A model generated the notes under the pieces. That model did no database searches. It saw nothing but the letters and a program-made list of their open reading frames with translations, and was not told the origin of the DNA. A DNA stretch of 64,000 bases, from NCBI GenBank assembly GCA_003993805.1, contig RSEF01000031.1, forward strand, positions 18,869,398-18,933,397, read 5' to 3'. Each line of letters opens with the position of its first letter. Position 1 is the stretch's first letter. Origin of the DNA: Himantopus leucocephalus. Its lineage: Eukaryota > Chordata > Aves > Charadriiformes > Recurvirostridae. A program made the position numbers and the translations under genes. Positions 37,592-50,862 of this stretch are shown here, piece by piece.

Positions 37592-40500
37592 AAAGGGATA
37601 TAAAAAAGCACTGCTTGTAAAATAAAGAGGATTGATGCAACAGTGTCATGTCCGTCTCTACAATGACATTCCAGTGCATAATTTGATCAAAAATCAAGGA
37701 TACAGTTGGCCTAGAGTGTGTGTCAGCATATCTCATAGTGAAGAATGGAAAATTTGAACCTCTATCTATTTGGTGGTTCTTATGTCTTAAAAAACTGAAA
37801 TTTTTTTAAAATACCCATGGTCCTTTCAAAGTGTTTTTTCCCACTAGACATTCAGAAGCTGCTATCATCCAGCCAGGTTGGGGTTTTCCTTAATGTCTTA
37901 TTTGGCCTATGGCAGCAGGGTCTATTTATTCACAATAGACAAAAGAAGCTTTCTTCTGGCCACGTTCAGTGCAGTTTGGCCAGAATAAGAGATGTTGTTC
38001 TGTTGCAGATTTTGAGTGAAGCGAATGGGGCAATGTTTGTATTGGAAAACTTGAGCGCATTCACACATAAATGCAGAGCCTGTGATGCAAACACATTTTT
38101 GGAATTTGATTTTGGAAAATCAAAATATTTTCTATTTCAATTCTAAAAGAATTCTTTTACTTTTTAATTTTTTTTTAATTTTTAATTTTTAAGTTTGATT
38201 GCAAAATTAGGCTACTTGTCCAAAGACTAGGAGATTCAAAGTCAGGCACCCAACAGACATCGTACATGATGCAGTCTAGGATCAAGTTACAGGTTCTGAA
38301 CAAGCTAGAATGTTTACCTGATCCAACACAGCTCAGACATCATGTGGCTGAGAAGACACAAAGCTGCATTAGTATGGTGCTACTTGAGCTAATTTACCTA
38401 ACTCCTCTCTGTCAACTAATTAGGGTGTAGCACTGTGCTGACATAGCAATTCTGCATCCAGTTCAAGAGTTAGCCGATACCTCTGCCTGTCACTGAGTTG
38501 TAGGGTGCACACCCTGTAAAATCGTTTCTACAGAATGTGATAGTGTTCTGCACTGTTCTATGTTCACGTTCTAATTCATCAAAGCTCTTAGCATATGCTT
38601 AAATTCTGATATGAGATGATCTTTTTTCACCCTGTATCAGACCCTTTTTTACCCCTCAAATACAGAGATATGGAAAAGACATAGTGAGATGACACAGACT
38701 ACCGCAAACCAGATTCACACCCTCCTACATGTTGCTAGCACAAATGGCTTGAATAGCCAGCAATACCTTTCTAATAACAAAGGTAAAAGAAGATGGAAAA
38801 AGATGTCATTTCACCTCTTCTTGAAGTTTATACGTTATCCCTTTTGGCCTTTTTACACATTGTCCTTCCAAATGGAAACCCATTGAATGTTTACACCGCC
38901 TCTAATCAATCCTTCAATTCCAGGCAGCATAACTGCCACCAATCAAAAAAACAAAACAAACCCCAAAAAAACTAAACCAACCAAACAAAAAACTGAAAAA
39001 AAACCAACAGAACTCCAATAGCAGTGCCAAAATCTCTAGCAGCCTTATGGTTTGTATTAGGAGTCTTTTAGGTTAAGTCTTCTGGGTGGGTTTTGTGAAA
39101 CATGGAAGTTTGCATCCTGAGTGTCGCAAATGAAAGACTTTCTCTTAAATATGGTCAGAGTCTGAAGTTAACTGCTCCCCTGTGGAATACGTCTCAATAG
39201 TCATAACATCCAAGGCAATTATTTTCTTCCCTCCTGGTCTTTCTGAACATAGGAATTTTAATTAGATTTTTACTAAGATGCTAGGTATGTCTCCCCTGCG
39301 CAGATCTGTATACTCAAGCCAGCATTAAACGCACTGACTCAAAAGCGAATAAGGCTGCCTCTACACTGTTAAATTCTGTACACCTTGGGTCATTGCTGAG
39401 CCTTGAAATTAGCTGGCTGAAATTAGCCCATTCCTAGAATTTAAACTCCCTCACTGCCCTGAACACTAAGATCACATTCCAGCTGCCTTTTGGGAATGCT
39501 CCTCAAACCCTGCTAGTTCCCTTACCATGTTCAGGAATCGTCTGGACCAGAGTTAGCTGGCTCAGGTTAAAGGTGTGCCCAAGTCTAATGATCTAACAGT
39601 ATAAACAATTGAGTTTCAGTGCCCAGGAATGCTGTCTAGCACTTTTTAATTTAACTGTATAGAGGAGTCCAACAATCTACCAGTGAGAACACAGACTTCT
39701 GGACAGGTGTATTTATCCTGACTGTCTAGCACGGCTCAGCAGTCTGAACTGAGCTCTGTGGTGTAGCCACAGAACTGCTAATCAAATTGCTCTTTAAAAG
39801 TGCTCTAAGCTTCTCTTGTGTAGATAAGATATGCCCTATCTTGTTCCAAGCTCTGCACACTATTCAAAAGGGACCTGCAAAGACACTGTGGCATGAGTGG
39901 CCCTGTGACATCCTGCAATACCCACAGCCTTCTCTAAATGTATAGCACCAACGGCTATGCCCTGTTTTACCTGACAGGAAAGACATTAAAAGTCCTTCTG
40001 TACTAGGTTACGTTAAGCGTCCTTGATTCCAGATGAGATCAGGCTCTCTGCAGACGCTTAGCCATTTATGTATTCCATGGTCATACAGGAGTGGCACAGT
40101 GAAAGACCAGTCCTGTGGAGATTGTTAAACACTTCAGATAGCTCTACTTCATTACACAGCAGTATGCAGTTAACAGCACAGGCATCTAGCTGAACTATTT
40201 AAGAAGCCTTTTTGCAAGAGTGCCATCCAACAATATTTATCTAAATACTTCAATGATCATCCCAGAGCTCTTTTTGGCCTAAATGTAACAAAGATGAATT
40301 CTTCAGTTATGCAGTCTATGCCCACCACTGACAACGGCCAGCACTAGACACTGCAAGAAAAAGATCTGAGAAACCACATTACAGACAGTGAAGGAATAAC
40401 TTCTCCAATGGGAAGTTTCATTCCACTCTCAGGCAATTATAGATTGACTCACATTCTAAAGCAGCAATCTTTTTATCTCCCACGAAAAACTTACCATCTT

Positions 40501-43500
40501 TTATGGTATTGGGGGTGATTATGTTTGTACAAGTGCCAAGTGGCTTTTGAATATTTTCCAGGTCTCACTGCATCTTTTAGCAAATAGTTTCCCTGCCTGA
40601 ATATCTTTTCCCTTTTTAATGTACCCTGCAATTCCAGTATCATTGGATTCCCTTGCCGTGGCATGTTCTTTGATTAGGAAATAGGACCACTCAGTTTACT
40701 TTCACTCAACTGTTCCTATCTCTACCATCTCCCTCTTGTTGTTTTTTTGCCTGAGCGTTGCTGACATTTTCCAAACTCTAGAAGGAAACTACTTCAATAA
40801 TACATACTTGATAGGATATGTCACACACTCCCTGCAGCCCTGAAAAAAGAAGATTTGAAAATAATCACCTTCTGTGTTGATGTCTTTAGATTTGCAATAA
40901 CTTAGAAAGTGCTTGGGGTTTTGAACCAGGGTTTGGTGGTTTTCTTTTTTATATACAGTGAGAAATCTTGCATGGGAGTTAAAAGAGATCTCTTGTTGGG
41001 AGAAATCTTATTTATGTTGTCTGGCCAACAGTAATTGGAAGAAATAACAATAATTAACAGTCAACAATAATGAAAAGAAATTAGCAAAGATCAGTCATGA
41101 GACAACAGAATGTGTTACCTCTGTCTACATGCATACTTAATGCATTGTCTGTCTTTGTGTTCTGAATGTCAATGTGAAGTGGAAAGGAAACAGAATCTTT
41201 TTCAAACAAATTACAATTATATGCTCTACCTCAGAACAAAAAAGAAACCAGGATGCTAGCCCTGCTCTTTTCCTTTCCTTCTCTTCAGGCTTGGTGGAAC
41301 TGAGATTGAGGGCTGCAAGCCCTGCTTGGATATAAACCTTGACGGATTTGCTGGCACAGAGAAATATCCTCAAACGGCTCCTCCACAAGAGGTATTTTGC
41401 ACTGTTCTGTTCTTACAAATGCCTCTTTGAATGGCTATTTTGGACTATTTCTCCAGGTAGAGAAGCTTCTAAATGCCACTTTATTTCCTTTCATCTATCA
41501 ACCTTAAGATTACAACAGCACAAGAATCCATGAAATGCAATCACAAATATCTGCTGTGCAGAGAGTATATTACCAGGGAATTTAGCATGATATGCTAAGA
41601 TTTTATCTTATGGATCTAAACCCGGTCCCTGAGGAGTTAGCTTTAGATCCATTTCATAGTATAGCATAGCATAGCTCCTTTGTCCACAAAGAAACAACAA
41701 CAGACCAGTTTTTAAAATAAGGCATTTATGATGATGAATAAGAGGATCCGAATTTGGTCTTCAGTGAACAATGTTTATAAAGAGCTGGAAAAATGTACAT
41801 GGCTCCTGGGCAGGAAACACTACCAAAGGAGAGGAGGCCTCTGGCAGATATAGGCTCTCAAGAACATCTTGTAGTGACAGTTCTATTTAGCCCCTATGTC
41901 TATAGTTATTAATCTATTTCCCTACAACTGTCTGAAGAGGCAGATCTCATACTGAAAATATTATGCCTCAAAAAATGAAGACTGATACCTTCTAGGAGAA
42001 GAATCCTATGTATTCTGAACAAACTGTGAGAGAGGGTAATATAGCAAAGATAAACACAGTGCCCTAATGCTGCTGATGAGGGGGAACAAACATCCCTTTT
42101 AATTCTGACAAAAAGACACTTGTGCAAAAGCTCATATCCGTGTAAAGTGAAGACAGCCATATAGAGAACTCAAAGATTTATTATATACAACGTTTCATAT
42201 TCTACCATCAGGAAAAAAGCCACATTTAAAACACCTAGAGCTCTCCTTACCAGGAGTCTCTCTAGCCTTTTTTTTTTTGAGACATGTTTTTACAGATTTA
42301 AAACTTTCCACAGATAAAAAAAAATTTCTGTCACGGTTTGTTTATGGTTTTGCAGGCAGAAACTACAGAAAACCCCAAACCACCAGTGAAAATTTAATAG
42401 TGACAAGTACATCAAAATGGAAAGGACGAGATGATTTCACAGAAGAAAATTGTGATTTTCTATATTTAAAAGGGTTTGGGTGGTTTTTATTGTTTAAGCA
42501 GAGATGAGGTGTTGATTTGAAATTGAAAGTAGTGGGAGGTTTAATGATACAGAGATACAGAATGTTTGGAGATTATATGATTCATCACACCAGCATGGTT
42601 GTTTTAAAATAGATATTTACGTAGCTAGATTGATGGCTGCAGATTTTCCACTGTTTCACCTATTTCACTGTGCAATGTTTTGGCATGCAGGATATGCATG
42701 GCTCTGAGGCCAAATAGAATCAAAATACTACATATGCATAGGGATCAGAGTGCTTTCATTCCAGATTATTACATATTTCATAAAAGTTCTCTGGACTTCA
42801 TAGTAATAAAAAAGTCCCAAGACCTTCTGTCCTCCTCCTTGTTTTGCATTAGATCATTAGATTAGGAAAAGCGCAAAGCCAGTGTCATTTTCCTTACAGA
42901 CTTCACACACGCTCTTTCCTACTGAAAAGGCAACAGCAGTACTACTGCTCCTAGGTGCCAGCAGTATGGAGCTCAAACAGACTAGTCACTGGCATTTACC
43001 CAGCACTTGACTGGGTCTTGCAGTCCATCCAGGGCTCTGTGCTACTGACACCCACATCATGCAGTATACACTACATTGGGTACATCTAGAAGAGGAGCCA
43101 CAACAACAGTATCAGCTTTCCAGACTAATTCCCGAATTGTTAATACTATCAACCATCAACATTTTCTGTACCTACTAGGTACCATTATCAGCAAAATTCA
43201 CAGAGAAAACAAGTGCAGTGCTATAGACCACTGCAGTCTTTGACTTTATGGATGTTATGGGTGAATGGGAGGTCATGAAGAACTGCACAGATGTGGAAGA
43301 TGCTGCACCAAGTACTACTGAAGGAGTTTTGACCTTGTCAGCCAAAGGGTGTATCTGCATCTGGATCACTGAAAACAAAATGACCATTTTAGTAACTTCT
43401 AAAATTTCTATACAAATGACTATATTTGTGTTTGCTTTCAATCATGCTTCCCTGTCTTTGTCAATAATTCATTTTATAGCAAGGCAGGGCAGTCTTTATC

Positions 43501-46500
43501 AAAGAGGTAGCGAACTGTAAAGGGTGGAATATATAAATAGAAGCATCCCTGGCCTACAGAAATCACTGCAAATTAGGGATAGTTTCAGGATTCTTGATGT
43601 ATTGGCCTTTAATCCTGGGAAGAGGAGGATATGGGTCATCCTTTTCACATTGTTCTGCAGAGAGTAAAATCTGGTGAAATAACATGAGCTTGTTAGTTTC
43701 AGTTGGTAATTTCTACCCTTTTCACAAACTGTCAAATCAGTCAGCTGAGAAATGCAGTGCTAAGGGTATAAGAGAATAATGCAATCAGGGGGAAAAAATA
43801 GTGAAAGATATTTTTAGACAGTTCAATACAATGAGAAAAAAGTCACGGCGTACTGTCGAACATAAGTTAAAGAAAATATGTCCATTCCCATAGGGTGTTT
43901 GAAATACATAGCAGAGATACCATATATGTATTATGAGTAAATCACATATGGATTGAAGTGTTTCTTACAAAAGGAATTTTTCGAAGCTAATTGTCAAATG
44001 TCAATTTAAAAATACAATACACAACATTAAATAAACAATTTAATTTCCCAGCTTTTTATCTAGAGCAGCTTATTTATACTTCAGCATGAGACAAAGAAAT
44101 TTATTACCTCAGATTTGTTATATTGCTTTAACAACAGACAGAAAAAATCTGAAGAATAGACTAGGGACTGCTAATCCTGAGGAAAGGGTAAAGCAGCCAG
44201 GTGAAACAACCTACCAGTCTTGGTCACAGGTGAGGTTTTTCCTTAGTTTTTCCTCTCCATTTAGTACCATTAGGGAATTATCTAAAACTAGAGGCCTATG
44301 CTATTCCAGAATTTAAAAATAGAGAGATTGACCCTTTTTTTTTTTGGTGCTTCCTGCATTCTGGGAAGTGATCAGAAGTCAGCTCAACCAGCAGTGTCAA
44401 GCAAAGCAGCTCTCAGGCTGCTCATTGTGGTCTGTTCCCAGAGCATCCAACAGACTGGAAGTGGCAGCGCAGAACTGGAGCATAACTGCCCCCAGCCTAG
44501 ATTACAGCATTTTATGGCTACCTGCAAGATGCTTCCTTTGCTAGCAGCTGGTAGATGAGTTGGCTTAGACTTGTCCCAGCTGTTCTACAGCTTCTATACG
44601 GTAACCTTATTGTTTTTTTTCCACTGAAGCTTCGCCTACTGCTTTATGTTGTAAAGGGACTGACATCCCACTCTAGCCAGCCAGGAACTGTGCCCAGTGC
44701 AGTACTAGGAAGATCAAGGATCTGATGGGTGCCAGGCCTGGTTTCATTCCAAATAAGCAGTGTCCAGACTGTGTTGTTTAAATAAAAGAGTGCGTGAACT
44801 CCTGCATTAGATATTCACATTGTGTTAGCCCAGAGCACAGCAATGGGATGTTCAATTACTTTTAGGGAGAACAAAAAGTGTATTAGCATATTTATCATTA
44901 TACTTTAAAATAAGATTGAATACTCATTAAACATGCATAAAAGAATGTAAATGAAATGAAATCCTCACAGGCAATTTTCAAACACAGGACTTTTCCACTT
45001 CAACCAAAACCTTTTGCCATGGTGCTCTGTTGAGATTAAATGTACATGTAAATTGGTGTTTTCCCACTGCCTCTGCAAAAAAGCAATTACATTTTCACAG
45101 TGGTTAGTATTTACTTCTCCTTTTGCCCCTGCTAACACCTTTTCATCCCTTCAAATCGGATGATGTAAGTAAGTAGGCTCCATTCTTTGTCTAGTCCAAC
45201 TATCTACAGCTTTTGCTAACAGCTTCCTTCCTGTACCAATTCCTGAAAGCATTCAGTATTTAATAAAATCAGTATTTTTTTCCCCTTTGTGATCTGTAAT
45301 CTATTCAGAATAGCATGGCTTTACTTGAATCATGTTGCTTTATGTGTACTCATCTATGAGTCCCCGTTTTAAGGGGAACAAATTCCTTGTGATATATAAA
45401 ATTACTGGTTTTAGAAGAGAAATCTGTCCTGAGACTAACATCATGTATCGACAAAATAAAACAAGCTGTTTAATTGTCAAATCTATGTTATTATTTACTA
45501 TGTATATAGCTTAATTGATAGATAGGATGCTTTTAAAACAAATACAGATGAGTTCAGTTTTCTTCTTATTTGAGCCAGCACAGCAGTCTTAGAGTCTTGT
45601 ATATGTTATAGTGCAGTTATATGTAGTGCATCAGGCACCGGTTCAATCCCCAGCTTTCCCAAAAGCAGGAACCTTTCTTACTATGTCTCCCTTACTATGC
45701 TAAATTCACACTGAAACAGTACAGTTGATATCTATTAGCATACTCTTTATGTCTGCTGTGTTCTTCACTAGGAGTTTGGCTGGAGAAAGACAGACTAAAA
45801 TTTGAGAAATATTTCACTATTTGGGCTAATGTCAGTAAAGAATATTGAAGGAGTAATCCTACCCGTGTTCTTTAAATGTGTTCCCTATTTCTATGGCCTG
45901 AGCACTGAAATAATCACAGTATCAAATATGACAGACAGAAAATTATGTTCCTTTCACTCAATTTGCAGTACTTACGGCAGAAGAGAGGTTGGTTTATCTT
46001 CTATAAAGTACGAAATTACAAATGGCCTCCCATTTGAGAATATATAATATTTATTCAGATTGCAACTATGGCTACAGAACGGTGCAGGAGAAGACAGTGG
46101 TAAATGGGTCAGGAAAGGTGGAAAAGTACTGTATTGGTGTTGCTGCTGTAAAGAATTACCTTACTGTGACACTCTTCATTATTCATGCAGATGTCAGTTT
46201 GGCACAGAGGAACTGTCAAATGTGTAAAACTGCTCTAAAAAGCTGAGGTAAAACATGAGGTGGCTTATGTTTATCTAATGAATAACTGCACTTCAGTAGA
46301 AAATCAAAAATTCAAGTTTTTTAGGAAGAAAATAATCAATATATTTGCAGCATTAAGGTTGGAGAATGTTAATATATACAGCAGGGTAATTCCAAAAGAT
46401 CCGGCCTATTAAATAACAGATGCATATACTGGACAGAACATCAAAACCATCTGTATCTTCACAGACAACATAGTGTTACAGTAGATTTGACCTTGGAAAT

Positions 46501-47649
46501 ATAGCATTTAACATCCTTGGTTTAAGAGTACAATGTTTTTTATAAAACTCACAGCAATGTTTATTAAAAGTCTTTGAAATTCCTGATTTTATTATTTCTA
46601 AGTACCAAGTAAAACAAAAAACAAGCCCTGCTCTACAGCAAAAGGCTTAGAAGTCAGTAGCAAGTAAACAAATGAAATTAACATTCTGATCATACATTGA
46701 ATGTTTATTTCAAGCTTGAACCACTAAAATGCAAAAATGAGATGCAACTGTTTTAATTGCTTGAAAAAGTCCAATCAGCAAAAAATGTCCAAAGAAGTCT
46801 GAAGGTCACAACTCCAAAAGTGTTAAAATACTGAGCACTTAAGTGTTTAACGGTTAGCTGTTTACCACAAGTGGGAATCACAGTTCTGGAATAAGCACGA
46901 GGACAAGGCATCTTCAAAAAGCTCTGCCAAATCAGGCATAGAAGCTTGCCAAACTCACCAAAAAGAAATATTGAAATGCACAAGTCTTAACCCTTGTACT
47001 TCTGAGGGCCTTGGACAACTTTCCCCAATCTGAAAAGAAGTGGTTCTGTATTTTTAAAGGTTAAGAGGTCTGAAACCTCACTTCAGGGTGGTTGCCTACA
47101 GCAGCTTTTCTCTCAAAACCCTGCCAGCAGCTTCCCTCCCTGTGCCAGTAACTCAATGAGCCAAGAAAGACCAGACTGGGGCATCAGTCCAACACCAGAC
47201 ATGCACCAAAGTTACATCACAAGTTTCTCTTCCCAGTCCATCTACCAACTTTGTACCCACTGAGGGAGGGCTTTCCTTCTCCTTCCAAGAACTGTTTTAT
47301 CCTTCACTAGCAGAAAGGACTGTCAGGTAATAATACGGATTGGATAAGCTGTTACTTCCATAAACTAGCAAAACCTCTTCATAATAATACTGTAGCACAG
47401 TGGAGTGTGATCCACCAACATGGCCTGTGTATAATCCTCCACACCCAAGAATCCTTGAGCAGTCTATAACTAGAGAAGGTTGAGGAGGCATGCCAGAGAA
47501 TAGAGAAGACTATTTCCTGTCCATTTGAGGGATAACACGTATGTTACATTATCTGACTGGCAGGAAGGGTAAGAAATCATGATGGCCAGCATCCAGGAAC
47601 TTCTGTGCAGGTCTCTTGTAGGCACTTTTACAATTCGGCATGGGATAAT
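37592..47649. other. Intergenic, no gene seen
   Basis: About 10 kb without a supportable gene. Contains an imperfect inverted repeat at 41582-41652, a possible very old DNA-transposon relic at about 39353-39835, and a 109-codon frame at 37817-38146 that I do not recognise and think is chance. Confidence 0.65.
38944..39008 (+). repeat. A-rich CCCCAAAA / CCAAA tract
   Basis: CAAAAAAACAAAACAAACCCC, then a CTAAACCAACCAAACAAAAA run and an A-run. Confidence 0.8.
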
Positions 47650-48025
47650 GTCCTGGTTCAATATATTGGGAGTGGCCAGCATGGATTTGCCAAAGCCAAC
47701 CTGACCAACCTGATTGTCATCTCTGTAGAATGACTGGCTCTATAGATGAGGGGAGAGCAGTGGATGTTGTTTACCTTGATTTTGGCAAGGCTTTGGTGTG
47801 GCCTTCCACAGCACATTTATAGCAAAGTTGAGGATGAGGTTTGGATAAGTAGGCTGTAAGGTAGCTGAAGAACTGGCTAGTAAGCAGGGTTTTATCATTG
47901 CAGTGGTATACCACTGAAAGGATAACCAATAGTTAGAAGCAGCATTCCTCAGGGGCAGGTACAGCTGAATCTTTTTCCTGAACCAGGGTATTTCTGAGAA
48001 TAAAGTTTGATTTTACCAGTTTGCA
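47650..48025 (+). mobile_element. CR1 LINE reverse transcriptase fragment, degraded, running into a gap
   Basis: Frame-shifting translation of the plus strand gives GQHGFAKANLTNLI (about 47674-47720), VYLDFGKAL (about 47768-47795) and IPQG (about 47945), in the order expected for CR1 reverse transcriptase. Many indels. It stops at the 10-N gap at 48026-48035. Confidence 0.8.
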
Positions 48026-48035
48026 NNNNNNNNNN
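48026..48035. other. Assembly gap (10 N)
   Basis: Ten Ns between CR1 reverse transcriptase sequence and a purine-rich GAA microsatellite. Real size unknown. Confidence 0.95.
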
Positions 48036-48065
48036 AAAAAGAAAAAGAAGAAGAAGAAGAAAAAG
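48036..48065 (+). repeat. (GAA)n purine microsatellite next to gap
   Basis: Uninterrupted A/G sequence with five GAA/AAG units, beginning directly at the 10-N gap, so its true length is unknown. Confidence 0.85.
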
Positions 48066-49528
48066 GAATTTGCACTTTGAAAAGTGCAGGTAGCCTTCAA
48101 AGAATCTGAGAACCCTCTACAATAATAAAGATCATTCTCTCACAGAAAGGGAGTCTGTTTACATGAAATTCATATATGTGGAAATACATTCATTTATGGG
48201 TGGGCAACAGCAGAAAGATTTCTTGAGCCTTGCCCTATAAATCTGTTGTATAAAAATAAATAAATGAAAACTATTATGTTGTTCTGGCACCTTAGACTTC
48301 ACCAAAGTATTTATACAGACTAGAAAAGCACCTGATCATTCATGACATTGTTTTGTTAATGGAACCTGGCAGAGTGCAGTGAAGTTTTACTTTCCCACCC
48401 ATGAATCTAAGAGAGATTTCCATTTAAACCCCAAACAGATAACATTAACGTCTAGCATTACTTCGAAAGTACTTCAAGCCCTGCAAAAGCTCGTGTTAAG
48501 AAACTTGCTTTCCAGTATCACTTAAAGAAAGGTTACTTGATAGTGCCATGTGAACCATGACTTATACTTTTTATACTAGACCAGTATCTTAGAAGGACAT
48601 GGCAGAGCAGTTAGTAATTTCAACAGGTCTGATGCAGCCAATGTGTTTAAGTGTGAACTTAAAGGAAATTTCTGAAGAGCCTGAATGTAAGAATATATCA
48701 AATAAAGAACAACTTATGAGTGATCTAAAGGCAAAGTCCCATAAAACTGTTGAGATGTTAGCCAGTGAGGTTTACTGAATTTCTACTGAAATCCCCTTGG
48801 GACTTTCAAACCTGCCTAAGAATTAATCTTGCATTACAACTTCTTTTTCCAGATAAACAGATGTTATCAGACCTTAAGACTAAAACCACTTAATTTTACA
48901 CTAGTAAAATCATACGTATGCCTATGCTGGAAAAGAATTTGGAGTACTCCTATGATTACCTTCCTATCTGGAAAAAAAAGAAAAAAATTACTCTGTGGTT
49001 GCCTTTATGCCCAATAAGGCCCAGCAAGAATGTTTAAGGACCTATTCCCAGTGGGAGAAATCCTTTCCGGTTAGCCAACTGTGAGTTAATAGGATGTATG
49101 TACAAGTGTTCAGCAAGAAAGTCTTCCTGTGTCCTGAGTGCTTGCACAGCAGGGCAAATATCTCAGAGAATTGCCACAAGGGGGCTGGGAAGTGAGGCTG
49201 TAAGGCATGGCACACATGGCATGCCTCCCTAGCCTCACAGGGAATTGGTAAGCAGTGTGCTCCTTTTCATCTTATTCCTGAAATCTGCTCAATGTACACC
49301 ACAATCTTACTGACTACTTTTAAAATGTCTCAACTTTCTTTTTCACTATTATACTACCACAGCTTGGTTCTTCATGCAAATTGGCTCTATTGCTGAGGAG
49401 CACACTCTCAACTTCATTTTAATCTGTGAATTTACCTTTTGACTATCCATACATAGGAAGCTTGCACTGGCCTCCAAAGTACTTACACAGATTTTATTTG
49501 GATGATACTATACAGAATAAAATAAATT

Positions 49529-49560
49529 TAAAAAACCCCAAAACAACAAACAAACCAAAC
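49529..49560 (+). repeat. CCCCAAAA / (CAAA)n tract
   Basis: AAAAAACCCCAAAACAACAA followed by ACAAACCAAAC. Confidence 0.8.
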
Positions 49561-50775
49561 AGTTTGAAGGAAAAGTGAGGGGGCATTATGCTCCCACAGT
49601 AGACGGCCTTCTATTCAAGAAAGCTCATTTATTCTGCAAGAGTTCTTCACTATTCCTCTAGATGAACTTCCCTAAATTATCTCCAAAGGATAAAAAAAGG
49701 TCACAGAAATTCATCACAATCTCCATTATGCAGGAAATGGCCATGCAATCCCAATCAAAATTGACAAACCTCAAGGACAAAAAGCTGTCAGAATTTAACT
49801 CTTCAGTTTTACTTGATCATAGCGTATCAGGGAACATTTTTCCCCCATTTCCAGACATAACCTAGTTTTGTAAGTTCACAAAAACAGAAGATGGATAGGA
49901 AATTTTATTTTTGAGAATAGCATTAATTCTTGCTCTTTCATGGAGTAAATATAAACTAAATTATACTATATTTTGTAAGAGAGAATAAAAACTGAAATAG
50001 AGAAAGTGGCTAAGTGGATTTTAGCGTCATCAATTTCAATACAAAATTAATTTGGAAAATAGAGTAGAAGTGTAAACCACAAAAAGAAAATGGGAAATAT
50101 TTAACATGTAAAAGCTAATGAGTCTTCTAGCTGAGTAGCTGCAGATAAGCCAAACAATGTGTTAGAAGAAACGGTAAATTATCTGGCAGAGTAATGACAA
50201 CATTCTTAGATTTTCAAAAGAGAAAAATGAATCTGAGTGTCTGAATTTTGTTTGTTTAATGAGGTTTCTTACAGGAACCAGAAACGTTCACCCACTCCTT
50301 GAAAAACGTATCTTCTTTTTAACCTGGATAAAGATGAACTGCTTATATTCAAGAGTTCTAAAATTCAGCTGAGTGGCGCCGTTTTTTCTGTAATTAACAA
50401 GATTTTAATCACCTTACTGTAAGTTTATTTTTGCTGCACATAGTATTTATAAACCACACTTAGCAGGGAAGGATTGTTTAACTTGTGATCTGCATCAGCA
50501 CTGATCCAGTTCTACTTGCAAACCAGAGCAAAGAATAGGACTGTGTGGTAGGCAAACAAATACAGTGTTTTCTGAGGAACTCCAGCAACGTCAGATGAAG
50601 GGGAAGCCAAACGCATTGACAGCAGAGGTGTGTGATATCTTTGTGGGCAAACTACAAAGACTAAAGAATAAAACACCAATGTAAGAATCAGTTAAGATGG
50701 CAAGGAAAGCAGCTGATAAACAAGCACAAAAGGTGGTATATCAGCCATGCTTCTCAGGTCATCTTGGATAGTAAA

Positions 50776-50776
50776 N
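50776..50776. other. Single ambiguous base
   Basis: One N within otherwise continuous sequence, next to a short repeated ATGGATAGTAA-like context (GGATAGTAAANTGGATAGTAA). Probably a base-calling ambiguity. Confidence 0.9.
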
Positions 50777-50828
50777 TGGATAGTAACAGGATGTCCTGTA
50801 TTAAATGACTGGGTCTTACTTAGTATAC

Positions 50829-50862
50829 CAAAAAAAAAAAAAAAACAACCCACACAAAAAAC
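50829..50862 (+). repeat. Poly(A) and AACCCACAC tract
   Basis: A run of about 16 A, then CAACCCACACAAAAAAC. Confidence 0.8.

Noticed and set aside
36273..37736. Very long reading frames on both strands (372-487 codons)
   Set aside because: They run through 1000 Ns and consist mostly of unknown residues. Only the CR1 piece at the left end is real.
37817..38146. 109-codon plus-strand frame
   Set aside because: No domain recognised, ends in AT-rich low complexity. Probably chance.
45185..45230. TCTAGTCCAAC, resembling the CR1 3'-end motif
   Set aside because: Only the short motif matches. No flanking CR1 blocks or tail repeats.
45640..45650. GGTTCAATCCC, a tRNA B-box match
   Set aside because: No A box at the right distance and no cloverleaf around it. 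A lone box is expected by chance.
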